Below are positions 38,169 through 50,400 of a DNA stretch of 64,000 nucleotides, piece after piece. The notes under the pieces are model-generated. The model did no database searches, was not told the origin of the DNA, and saw only the letters and a program-made list of their open reading frames with translations. The stretch covers positions 8,928,001 to 8,992,000 of the forward strand of contig CM065312.1 of the NCBI GenBank assembly GCA_033032175.1, given 5' to 3'. Source of the stretch: Saturnia japonica (taxonomy: Eukaryota > Arthropoda > Insecta > Lepidoptera > Saturniidae). The position numbers and the translations under genes were made by a program. Numbering within the stretch: the stretch's first letter is position 1; each line of letters begins with the position of its first letter.

Positions 38169-38239
38169 TGTTGTGGTGTTAATGATACGCGGGTCAGACA
38201 ACAATTACTTTATTTCAAATCACCTTCATAATCACAACA
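38169..38239 (-). repeat. 5' LTR of the Gypsy element (71 bp)
   Basis: Identical copy of 33790-33860. The putative tRNA primer-binding site begins immediately inside, at 38168 reading down. The element transcribes toward lower coordinates. Confidence 0.9.
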
Positions 38240-39189
38240 TAAGTAAAGTCAAAATGACCTTATTGCTATTTTATACTCTCTTATCTTTAAATTCCAATTA
38301 TGAATTATTTGTTCCAATAACGTTTTCATACAAAAACATACTAGGTTCATTCTCCAAAATTGTGTCGAAAGCATGTTACATCAAGGAGAACGTATGTAAA
38401 ATGTAAACTACGTTACTGATATTTTTTTCCAGATAGTGTTAGAAGTGTTCTACTTTCGGAACTGAAAAAACTGAAAAATTTGAACTTGAAATGCTTTTAT
38501 ATAGTAAAGTCTCAGATAGTATACCAATAAAATAAGACTAAGTAAATATCAATATAATTATCCATGAATATATAACAAGTCGCTACAAATTGTCACAGCA
38601 CTTTCCTCACATTTACGTGATCATGAACACACACCTGTAAAAAGTCGCAGTTAAGAGTTTTGACGCCGCTATGATGTTCAACCTACATATATGTGTTCAA
38701 CGGACGCAACTAACTAATCGATAAATTACCAATGCAGACAAGATGTCATCTTAATTGATGAATTAAAAATATATGACAGTTAATACTAATGAAAATATGC
38801 TGTGTCAGAGAATTGTTCACATTCATTGCTTATTAATCACTGTGTACATAAATGTGAAATCTTTATTATTATTATTTATATAATTTACCAAAGATTTACT
38901 GTTATAGAGACCGCTTAAATATTATAAAATTTGTTTCATACTTTAGTTCTATTTAATAAAAAAAAATTAAAATCAAATAATGTTGGTTCACATTACCGCA
39001 ATTACCATGACTAATTTGTGCATACGGTGATGTAAGGATAATTACGGTAATGTGAGCATTGCTTGCATCTATCAATAAAACTAACATTTGCAATAAAGAG
39101 TTACTTTTATTTTATATCATTTTAATAATAAAATAGACAAAAGTATATTAAATTATCTATTAGTTTAATCAAATGTTCCATCCTCCCTT

Positions 39190-39590
39190 TAAGCCGAAAG
39201 ACGTTCAATGATAGACAGACATGTTATGCCTCTTTCAAAAATCATCACAACGACCGATCCTGCGCTACTCATATCCAACAGGTACCCGCAACCTTCGCCA
39301 GGTTGTGGGTAGGTACACCTTGTAGTGAGTCTCCCCACGCTGCATCTTCCGATATTTGATCGCTACCCGAGAACTCTTCGGCCCATCCATCATCCGTTCT
39401 ACGAGCAATATGCTTCGGCCACTTCCACTTACGCGGTAACTATGATTCTACTGCGGATCTCCTTTTTTCTGATTCGATCACACGGAGATACGCCGAGAAT
39501 AGTACGCTACATTTCCCTTTGAGTGATCTTGAGATTTCTTATGAGGCCTATCGTTAGTGACCATGTTGCTACGGTGCGTGATTTTAATTT
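39190..39590 (-). pseudogene. RTE-like LINE C-terminal fragment (duplication unit 2)
   Basis: Almost identical to 32420-32840; carried along in the tandem duplication, not an independent insertion. Confidence 0.65.
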
Positions 39591-40439
39591 AATTTATACA
39601 AAAAAAAAAAAAAAAACAATGGAATACCACGAACACTAGATAAAAGTATACTCAGGGGACTCGTGGAGGTCGTGACCCTGGATTGGTGTTTGAAGGTAGG
39701 TTGAAACAACACTCCTCGCTTGTTCACTTATCTGGAAAACAGAAAAGCGGCACTGCTCACCCTTAACTCGTTCGAATGAGATCGAAATCAGGACGAGCCA
39801 GGACCCACGGATGACCAGGTGCAGGGAGGTTATATCAACCTCTAGTGAAGTTTCTGGTGCTCTTTACTCGTAACCAAGAATCCTGGAAATCGTCGTTCTA
39901 GAAATTCAGTTTGATGGTAAGTGACGACTCCTTCTCCAGAGCGAAAGTGAACAGCAGTTAGTTCGGGAATTAACAGCTCACAGCACTCCAGGGAAGAAAA
40001 AAAAAACGAAATACACGTAGGTAATAAAAAAGAAAACTAAAAGATTACGTGCAATTAATTCAAATGAGTAATATGTTAAAATGATGCAAATAAAGTTCAA
40101 CACAATGCAAAAGTAACACGTAAAAAAATCTACGTGTTAATTATCATCGTAAAAATCTCATCAATCATTGGAGAAAATTAAAAGGTTTTATTATGTAAAA
40201 CACTAACCCACTATAGGGAAATTAAAATGGTGTGAAACAAACAAATCTTTAGTCCACCATTTTGTAAATATGATTAAAAATAAAATTACTAAAAATAATT
40301 TTGTTCTCCTACAACTTCAAACTTCGCCACAATTTTGGAGAACGTGCCTCAAATCGTTTATTCAAGAAATGCCACACAAGAAATGTTATTTATGTAAATG
40401 CCGCAATCAAGAAAACGCTGTTAATTACGTTTCATCACA

Positions 40440-40862
40440 TAAACTCTCCTCTGATCCAGACTAGTCTACGAAACATCTCCCACGTCCTCTTATAAGGTAC
40501 CAAATTGAGCATCACTCCGGCGATAAGTACGAACACTGGATCAATAATCACACCATTACGACGGCCACCACCATTCAGATTCCGACGGTCATCACGTCCT
40601 GATCTCGATGGTCACCATTTCATGCCGGAGCGACCAGCGGAATCGCCTCAGTACAGACACCGTAGGCAGGCACAAGCAATCCAAGGATAAAGAGCTCCTC
40701 TCTATCCGACATGACAACTCGAGCAAGACTGTCGCTCTTAGACTACCGAAGCAGTAGGTTGCCCCGAGCAACACCACGATACAAGTAGGTACCCGTACCT
40801 TCTCTTGGAAAAAGTCGTTGCCTAGCAGTGGGACACTTACAGGTTGATATTATTATTATTAT
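40440..40862 (+). repeat. LINE/SINE 3' end with (TTA)n tail
   Basis: Ends GTTGCCTAGCAGTGGGACAC, TTACAGGTTGATATTATTATTATTATT, a 3' terminus widespread in Lepidoptera non-LTR elements. Upstream text is degenerate and non-coding. Confidence 0.7.
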
Positions 40863-40974
40863 TGTCTGAATATTATCTACGAAATTCATCCCTTACGACT
40901 CGGGTCATGAAAAGACGGTAAATAGAAATTACTTCCATTTAATTGAGGTTTCGGAATACATTTATTCTAATAAA

Positions 40975-41200
40975 ATCTATTTCTTCTTCTTCCTTCCCTT
41001 CCCACACTAGGCCGGGTCGGTACAGCACATCTTTTTCTTCCATTTCAGCCTATCAACACCCATCATTTCTGCACTCACTCCTGTACACGCATAATATCCA
41101 CTTTCACACAGTTCATCCAAGTCTTTTTAGGGTGCCCTCTTCTCGAATTACCGCTTACTATGATCTTCATTGTCTTTTCACCACCTGACTTTTATCCACC
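40975..41200 (-). pseudogene. RTE-like LINE coding fragment
   Basis: Reversed text corresponds to the RRGHPKKTWMN-like C-terminal block of RTE LINEs (the plus strand has AGGGTGCCCTCTTCTCGAAT, AAGTCTTTTT, TCCATTTCAGC and CACACTAGGCCGGG). Stops and shifts are present. Confidence 0.55.
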
Positions 41201-41900
41201 AGCATAACATGTGAGTGTGAATGACATCGACATAACGCATTACATAAAAAATTACACTGTAATGTGTTAGAAATGACTCTTTATTACGCACTTTTTATGT
41301 AATATGCTGACGTAACGAGTATGATATATCTGGGACATACATTTCATATCGGTTTAATGTATTAATGTAGTGGAACCCCGTCATCGTTTTGATAAAAATA
41401 TTGGCGGTAAAAGGTAAATAACATCATTATTATTATCTTTTATATCAACTAAACTTTCAAGTTACTGTTGAAGTAGCTTTGAACAAAATTCGCACTTGAA
41501 TGACTCAATAGATCTTGGAGTGACATGTTGTCAACAGTACAGTACGTCAGTACAGAATATAAGCACTGTACCTTTAATAAATTTATTGAACGTCAAAGAA
41601 CAGGACCGAAGTTTCACCACTGGAGACGACGAACCTAAAAATCTAAAGGGGAATTATTTAGACGCACTTACATAATTACTTTATTTCGTTTTTTATTTAT
41701 TTGCAGGTGTGCCCTTGTCTGCGTCGTCTGTATTACCATCTAAATTTCCTCATTTAAATAAATTTTATTAAATTAATATTATTCGGGGATTCTTTTACTT
41801 ATAATCTCAAAAGGATTATATAGTAAGAAGCAAATCTCGATACGTGGTTTCTTGTAACATAAAATTATATACCTACTAATACCAATTATAAAGATATACC

Positions 41901-41977
41901 TTACGAAAGAGATTCCTCTTCCGACTCTGGAACAGCAATCCATTTCAACAGAACCATGTTTTCTGCGTCCCCTGTTC
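41901..41977 (-). other. Possible orphan terminal exon
   Basis: Minus strand: TTCAATTTTACAG acceptor, then (x)TGDAENMVLLKWIAVPESEE followed by ESLS and TAA at 41903-41901. The composition looks coding, but no upstream exon was found up to 44400. Could be a fragment of a decayed gene or a chance. Confidence 0.3.
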
Positions 41978-44432
41978 CTGTAAAATTGAAGTTCTCAGAA
42001 GTTTCTCTGATAACTTCAATCTACATAAGGAGGGAGAACTTGTGCTAGGTACTATGTGTATGTCAATTACGCGAAATTTCTAGCGATCCTGCTGACCCAC
42101 CGTTACTAACACCCACGGGAAGAGTTTCAGACGTTAGTTAGGTCAGCATATTTAAATAAAGTAAAATAAGTTTTGAGTTTAGTCAATCTAAGATCGACGA
42201 GCCGATTTTTATTGAATTGATTAACATTTATCGACGTGTTCATCTCTAGCATTTTTGCAACATGACAGGAAACTTTTAAACATTTCGGCGGGATCGGGAA
42301 GGTGACGTGTTGTAGTTTTTATTTCTAATTCATTAATTTAGATTTTTGACTCTATATTATTCAATATTGGTTGTGTTTTGCGTGATATAGTTTAGTTTTT
42401 GTGCTTATGGAAAGTTGATTATAAATATAAACTGGAAGCATTCATTCCGAGATCCCAAAAAAAATTCCTAGAAAGTTCTAACAAGGGAGCCACCATCTTG
42501 TTAGGATACTGAATCGTCATAGGGTCATAACACTTGACAATATAATTCACTCGATAATGGCAGTAATGGTCTTCATTAAAGAGGACCGGTTGCCAAGTTA
42601 GGAAGAAAAAGAAGAATGTCATAGATATTTAGATTAACATTTTATGACTATGAATCAGTACGAATTATTTTAGAATGAAATTTGATTTTATGTAATAAAT
42701 TAAATTATATGGTAAGCACTGAATTAAAAAATTATGTTATGCTAGATAGACATTTTTACTACAAGTCGACACGATTACTGACAACTGTAATTATTCTAAT
42801 GTCTAATCATCATTATATGGACTATAGTAACAGAACTTAGAAAAGGTCATTCGTACAAATCTTCCTTGTAATCACAAGAATACCCAATACAAAAATATTA
42901 TGTATTAGAAATCGACAATTGATTGTTTTAATTCAACATCATAACCCGTTGTCCTAATGACATTTGATCAATTGATCAATTGATAGTACATTGTTGTTTG
43001 CAACACTAACGTAAATATTATAAAGTGCAATGTGCATTAATAAACTAATACTTGTACAGAGGGTTGTCAACCTGTGTGGAATCCCCAAATTGCGGGAACT
43101 TTGACTCCATTGGGGATTTTGTTGGAATTGCGGGGCATTTAACGATATTACATCACAAAGTTATACTTCTTTTGCCACGCTTAATAGATGGTAAAATTGA
43201 TAGCTCCTTGACTGTGACTGTTTAAAATACAGATTAAATCGTATTGTTGACGGAAAACAATTTTTGTAGTTATTATTCTTTGTTTTATTATTCCAAAGGA
43301 GTATAACTTTTTACGTTCATGTGTATATAATCATAATTTTTTAAACTATTGATTGTTGAAATGGTGATAGTTTGACTATAGTGCGATATTCAAGCTTCAC
43401 GACGAACGAATAACACTTTAAAAATATTTCATAACCCTAATTTATATTGTGTAGTTGAAAATAACAAGGGCTTAAAAGGGTTTAGGAATGAAAACAGCAG
43501 TCCCCAAACTTATAAAGCGCCATTTGCATGTTGATTGTGTTGCCATTTGGAAGTGTATCCGTTAAAATTGTTGGTTGGGTCATACTACCGATGATGGCTC
43601 AGTGTCGATGATAACCCAGTGCTACGTGTTCAAACACTGCATCGATCATTTAAATAAAACTAAATAATACTACTTTTTTAATAGTAGGTCATAATATAAA
43701 AATGCCAAGTATTACGATGAAAGAATTTTATTTTAATCGGGATAAAATTGCGTTTTTTCGACAATTATGAGAATGTTACTTTTATGATCAAAATGTTACT
43801 TTTTGAACATTTCTTGGAATCTTTAGGCTATCGGCCACTGTCAATACTGGTAATGCCCATTAGTATTGTCTAAAGAGGTTTTACTACAATACTTTTTTAA
43901 TGGGGTACAATTTTATTTGTTTTTTATAAAGCTATGTGGGGAACCAAGACTGCTCTTGCCTGATTTGGGGAATTTTAGCAAGATTTTTGGGTAATTTAGA
44001 CATTTGACGTTGACAGCGCTGAATGTGAGATAATTAAAAATAAACTTGAAAGTTCACTTGATAGTTTATTTTCTTTACTTACAAAATAGGAAATAGTTTT
44101 AACTTTTTACGTTGCTGTAATATTATATGCGAAATATACATTAGAATTAAGTTTATATAATTATACAATGACCGAAAGAAAATTTTCACATTTCGTTTTA
44201 CAGTTTGGTTTTGGCAACTAGAATTTTTTGTGTTTTATGGTTAGAATTATTTTTATTAATTTTCTTGAAAACCGTGTATTGTAATGTAATTATCAGAATG
44301 AGAACGTTATAATTGGGAGCCAAATCTGTATCAACTTCAACCCCAAATACGTGCAAAACGATAATAAATCTTACCTGTTAATTTTCTTCTAATTTCTTTC
44401 TTTTAGCAGTTAACTTTGAAGTTCTTGGCATC
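41978..44432. other. Intergenic DNA upstream of Coq3
   Basis: No gene recognised. Short G-rich blocks (TTGGGGATTTTG, TTTGGGGAATTTTAG) occur near 43110 and 43970. The frame at 42419-42622 has no family resemblance I can name. Confidence 0.5.
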
Positions 44433-47400
44433 ATGTTCACAGTATACGGTATGAGATCATCAGTATTACATGTGCCATCACGGCTGTTTCAAAATGTATT
44501 CAATAAAACTATGTGAGTGTTTTAGTTTCACTTTTTTTTGTATGTATTAAATTTGTTTGTATTGGTATTTTAATTTATTCATTCCTGTGAATACAATTTC
44601 TTAAAGCCTTACTTTGTAGTTATTTTATGAAATCTTCAAACACCGCAATAGCAAAATGGAAGCCACCTTTCAACATGTTGCTAAAATTGGTATTTGGACA
44701 AAAAATCTGGTACCCACAAGCAAAAAGGGACTTAATTCCGTCTGCCACCCCAGTAACCCAATTTTAAGCCCTTCAGTGCACAAAATTAGCAAACACCAGG
44801 GGCTCTATTTCGTGTTCCATCCTGTACAAGCTGTTTTTAACTTCTCTGTAAACAAAACACCAGAGGCATGGACCAATATTGAAAGTTGGTATTATTGCGT
44901 ACCAGAATACAATTTGCCTGTAACTGGAATCCTGAAAAAAACTGGTGTGTCTACCATCCGTGTTCTATGAACAGAAGGTCTCCGAGTTCTAATGACATAT
45001 TTTTTAAGATGTTAAATAGAACAGTATTGCACATAATTTTATGTAAATATTTTGTTTCATGGTGAATCCTACATTTGAAGAATCATTAGGGGAAAATGAT
45101 ATATGTATTTTCAAATGGACCATGTTCAATATCTAATGCACACATTATAAATAACTCAATGGTAATTAAAATAAAAACTGCAAAGGAAAAAATCTAAAAA
45201 ATTAAAAATATTTTATTTGTACAGAGTAGATAGGAGTCCATATAGTTTTTAAAATATTTTCCCAGATTTTAAATAATATTCTAAGTTTTTGAATAAATAA
45301 ATTACAGATTGTCTTCACATGAGTCCCGGTTCTTAACATCATCTACAAAAATGGTTGAAGGACCGCAATCAACAATAGATACCAGCGATGTTGAATTTTT
45401 CTCCAGTAAAATGAATGTGTGGTGGGATACAAAAGGACCACTGAAATCATTGCATTCATATAACTTATTGAGGTATAATTCCAGTCATTTCTTCAATTGT
45501 AGTTCTTAACTTAGCATTTAATTTTTAATGTATCATACATATTTCAAAATGTAAATAAAATAACTGAAGATTATGACACAGCCGATTAATAATCATCAAT
45601 GAATAAATAACCTTTAGTCAGACACTACTTGTTACCACTAACAGATGTTTCATTTAAATAAACATTTTAAAAATTGTTATGTGTAAATTTGAGTCTATGA
45701 TATTTTTATTTGTTATATATACTTCCAGAGTTCCTTTCATCAGAGACGGCCTTTTGCAATGTCCAGCCAGTGAAAGGACTAGCCTACCCTTAAAGAATAA
45801 CAAAATATTAGATGTTGGATGTGGAGGTGGTATCCTCTCAGAAGTGAGTAATTAGGTAGTATACTAAAAACCATGGTGTAAATTATTAGGCATTTAAAAG
45901 GAGCGTCAAAAAATCTAATACACGTAAAAAAGTGCCCCATCAAAAGAACACTTCTTACTAATATGTTTGATTAAATAGACTGGTAAACGCGCGTTTGAAA
46001 AGCGCCCGTGCTTTCGAACCCTATTCCTAATAAAGAGAATATCTATGAGAGTATCTCTTCAAAGAACGTAAAAAATGTCTCATGCAACCATAACAATAAC
46101 TTCATATCAAACCATGAAATGACTTGAGGTTTTCGAAATTATTGACAAATTTTAATACTAAAATAAAATGTTAATGATTGCAATAACGCACGTGTTTTGC
46201 TGTTTTAGGCTTTAGCGAGATTGGGAGCTGACGTAACTGCTATTGACGCTAGTGCCGAACTTATTGCATTGGCAGAAGAACACAAACACTTAGACCCAAA
46301 AATAGCGAATTATAAACCTAACTACATGCATTGCACTGTAGAGGTAATTTTATTTATGTATGTTCTGTACACGAGGGCGTCGTCAAGAAGCGGCGCTCAC
46401 CTAGAATTAAAAAAAATTAGCCAATTGCGAAGGAACCAAAGTGCTAACTAAGTCCACTCACTTGGTTAAGCGACCAAGTTGTCAAAAAACTAAAGCTTAA
46501 TTTTTTTATATAGGTACTAACTTTATAAAATTATTCCACTGAGAGCTTAGCAACATTTTACTTGCCCCCCCTTGCCCCACTCAGCCCGGACCTGGCTACG
46601 CCCTTGAATGAACCTGAGCGTTTAGTGAAAACATAGTTATGAAACCATAGCATGCCTATGCAAGTAGGCCCTAACACTGGATCCACACGTTTGCCATTTG
46701 CAGCAAAGTTCAAACCTTTACAAACGCCTGAATAAAATAGGCAAACCAAGCATCAGTATCCATCCATTCGCGAGTGTGCTAGTGTGTTTTGAGTAAGCAA
46801 GCTTGATGCACGACGCGACACCTTGTGTCAGTTATAACATTTGGTTTAATCAATTTTTATTGTAAGATTTTTATGGAAAATTCGTTAACGAAGAATGCGA
46901 AGATATGTAGTTAGAAATTCACAGAAACCGTAACAGGTTTTTTTAGAGTTATTTATGGATTATTTTGTTTGCGTAAGGAATCGGGTTTATGAGGCCCAAT
47001 TTCCGCAACTCGACATCTTTGTGCACCTAATATTTTGCGTGATACTGGTCAACTTTAATCGTGCCAGCCCAATTCCTCCAGGAAGTCCACTTGTCACCCT
47101 ATTTAAAGACCTCTGGAAGAGCCAAGGTGTTTAACCCGGTATTGGACAAACTCTGCACTCCAAGATAGCTTTTCGCAAATCTGTGGACGCATCACTAGCG
47201 CTTGCCGCAAGCTCCTTCGATTTTTGCATGAAATACCGACTTAGCTCGGATTGGCGGCAAACCAAGCCTAATCTTCACCAGCTAAGTCAAATGCCTTATT
47301 AATGTTTGCCGAGGTTTGGCAATCATGTGGATCGGTTATAAGGCTCTGCTGGCTAGCTACCATCTTCAAGTTGAAAATCTTTCGCTATCTATACCTATAT

Positions 47401-50400
47401 ACTCCTGTGTTCCAGCAGCTATATTTGGAAATTAGTCCTTTAATAATGTAGTTCATATAAAAGTCTCAAGAAAAAAAAACAATAATAACATGACCGTTTT
47501 TCCTAGGACCACACAAAGGATCATACTAATCACTATGATGCTGTTGTCGCCTCGGAAATTATAGAACATGTTAACAACAAAGAATTGTTTGTTAAAAGCT
47601 GTGTAAAAGTGCTCAAACCTGGTGGTAGATTATTTTTCACAACACCAAACAGAACACGATTATCCCAATTGCTGGTCATATTTGCAACTGAAAATATTCT
47701 ACATTTGGTACCAAAGGGTACCCATAAGTATGAGAAGTTTATTACACCAAATGAGCTCACGTTTTTATTGGAACGAAGTAAGTATACTATTATGTGTATA
47801 CAGGATTAATGGTAATTCGACAAATTCTCGTTAGGGGTGACTATTTGTGATAACTTTTGAAATAAATAAACTTCTATTAGTTTAATGTGTTCTGTTAATA
47901 ATAGGTCTTTTACCTATGAAATTGCCGTTATGCAGTACTGGCCATTTCAAATCAAAATAATTTTTGTTTGGCTAAGAATTCTAATTTCAAATTAATTTTA
48001 TCTTAAAAACATAGAATTCTTTTTCCAAAAGTGGTCATTTATTTATTGATTAGTGTTACATTTTTATCGCATTTCAATCTTTTTTGTCATCATGGATACG
48101 TTAAAAATTCGAGTAATTATGGAATATGAGTACCGTCGTGGCAGCAACGCGGCACAAACGGAACGCAACATCAACGACGTTTACGGAGCTAACACTACAA
48201 ACCAACGCACCACCTGTTATTGGTTTGCTCGCTTCCGTTCTGGAAATTTCGACCTGAAAAATGAACCTCGCGGTCGTCTGAAGACTTTGGTCGACAATGA
48301 CGAATTAAAGGCGATTGTGGAAGCTGATGATACACAATCTACGGCTGAATTAGCAGCAGCTTTCAACGTTAGCGTCAAAACAATATTGGTCCATTTGCGT
48401 AAAATTGGCAAGGTAAAAAAGCTTGACAAATGGGTGCCCCACGAACTCAATGATCGCCAGCGCGAAGTACGCGTCGAGACGTGCCTTGCACTGCTCAACA
48501 GACACACAAATGAAGGAATTTTGAACCGCATTGTTACCTGCGATGAAAAATGGATTCTGTTTGATAACCGCAAGCGCTCAGCAAGTTGGTTGGATCCTGG
48601 TTCAGCACCTAAACAATGCCCTAAACGAAAACATCCCTAGAAAAGTGATGGTCACTGTTTGGTGGTCTAGCGCCGGTGTGATTCATCACAACTTCTTACC
48701 AAACGGGGTGAGCATTACTGCAGATGTGTACTGTGAAGAACTGAACACAATGATGGAGAAGCTGGCACATCTCCAACCAGCATTGGTCAATCGCTAATCT
48801 CCACTGCTCCTGCACAACAACGCGCGACCTCATACTGCACAGCAGACCGTCTCCAAGTTGCAAGAACTGGGGTTGGAAGTTCTCCGTCATCCGCCCTACT
48901 CACCAGACCTTGCGCCTACAGACTACTACTTTTTTCCAGAATTTGGATAACTCCTTGGCGAGGAAAAAATTCAATACCCGAGAGACAGTACAAAATGCCT
49001 TTGAAGAATTTATTGCCTCCCGTCCAGCTGATTTCTTTAAGAAGGGCATCAATAAACTGCCACTGCGCTGGCAAAGATGTATTGATTGCATGGGTGATTA
49101 CTTCGATTATAACAAATAAAAAATACATGAAAAAATTCGTTTAAATTTTTTCATACAAAACGGCAATTTCATAGGTAAAGACCTAATATAACTATAGTAT
49201 ATATAAATAGGGCGCACAAAAAATTTACGGAACCGGCCACTTACATTAAGAATATCTAAAAACGAATTACGACATTTGAAAATGGAACTCTTTGTCGTTA
49301 AAAAGCCGTTGGTTACATTTTGTCACTTGTTTTCACGTTTTGGCGCCATTTTAAATATTGCGTGTCTACATTACCATAGATTTAACTCGTGACTGCTTTT
49401 GACAATGTAGCACCATGCAATTCGACTGTTTATAGCTGGTTTGCAAAATTCCAACGCGGTCGTGTTAATCTCAGTGACAAATTTCATGATGATCTTTTGC
49501 TTACTGCTGTGAACAACGAAAACATCGAAACATCGAACGCCGTATGATCGAAACACACGAGTATGTGACCTACCATGAGATTCGGGCATAAGTATGAGTC
49601 AAATACAATCAATCCTAAGAAAATATTTGGTTATGAAAAGAATGTGTCCCCAATGGATTCCTCATAATTTAACTAAGGCTAAAAAACGGACCGCGTCACT
49701 TAATGCAGTACCATGCTTACCAGATTCAACGAAGGGACGATAAATTTGGTGTGGGATATTATGACAGGTGACGAAACATGGATTTACAGCTAAGATCCCA
49801 AAACAAAGCAGCAATCGACTGTTTGGGTCTTTCCAGATGAGCCGAAGCCAACCAAAGTGGCAAGTGTACATAACGCGTTACGTAACATTGTTTTATTTAA
49901 TTTAAATAAAAAACTACGCAATCAAAATTTCCCAAGATCGAAACCGTTTTCGTTTGTTTTACGGGGAATCTCTCGATTGTATTGTACGGTCATTTATATT
50001 TGTTCTCGTTGTCAGTATTCGTTAGTGTGTATGCAGAAGCACATTGCTATAGTCAGTGTTGTTAAAGTGAGTTCATACTATAATCTCAAAACGGGGATTT
50101 GCAACATCAGCTGTTTTTGGCCTATAAAAGCTAAATCTTCAAAAATTGCGTTACGTAACACTTGAACGCCCCCTAAGCTACTTTTTTAAAAATAATACTG
50201 GACACGTGGCTCTGTCGTTTTGGAGGATCGTGGTACAATGAATAGCGATTGGTACACGACTATTTGTTTGCCGGAAATTTTTGACGAACTCCGTCAATTA
50301 AATAACCAAAAACGCTGCATCATCTTGCACCATGATAATGCCAGCTCTCACACGGCCAGATAGACAAACGAATTTTTGAATGGGAAAGTCGTACATATGG

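Larger units (their letters stand above)
33790..38239 (-). mobile_element. Ty3/Gypsy LTR retrotransposon with 71-bp LTRs
   Basis: A 4,450-bp element on the minus strand, flanked by a perfect 5-bp target duplication TAAGT (33785-33789 and 38240-38244). The empty site survives in unit 1 near 31490 as CTGTAAGTAAAG. The terminal repeats (33790-33860, 38169-38239) are identical, begin TG and end CA. The minus-strand text after the 5' LTR reads TGGTGGCAGCGG, a fitting primer-binding site. Just before the 3' LTR is a purine tract AAGGGGAAGA. The gag, protease, RT, RNase H and integrase order is Ty3/Gypsy. No envelope gene is seen. Several stops and shifts disable it. Confidence 0.95.
30633..39766. 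repeat. Tandem segmental duplication (P450 piece + spacer)
   Basis: Unit 1 is 30633-33015 and unit 2 is 33016-39766, interrupted by the LTR element. Spacers 31490-33002 and 38245-39765 are near identical, with scattered single-base changes and small indels (for example the A-tract near 32850 versus 39600). At the junction the text reads ...CCCTTAAATTAAG. The outer end of unit 2 also reads CCCTTAA and the inner start of unit 1 reads AAATTAAG, so a few bases of microhomology join the units. Removing the 4,455-bp insertion leaves about 2.3 kb, matching unit 1. Confidence 0.92.

Noticed and set aside
48217..48573. 118-aa minus-strand frame in Coq3 intron 5
   Set aside because: Antisense shadow of the mariner transposase.
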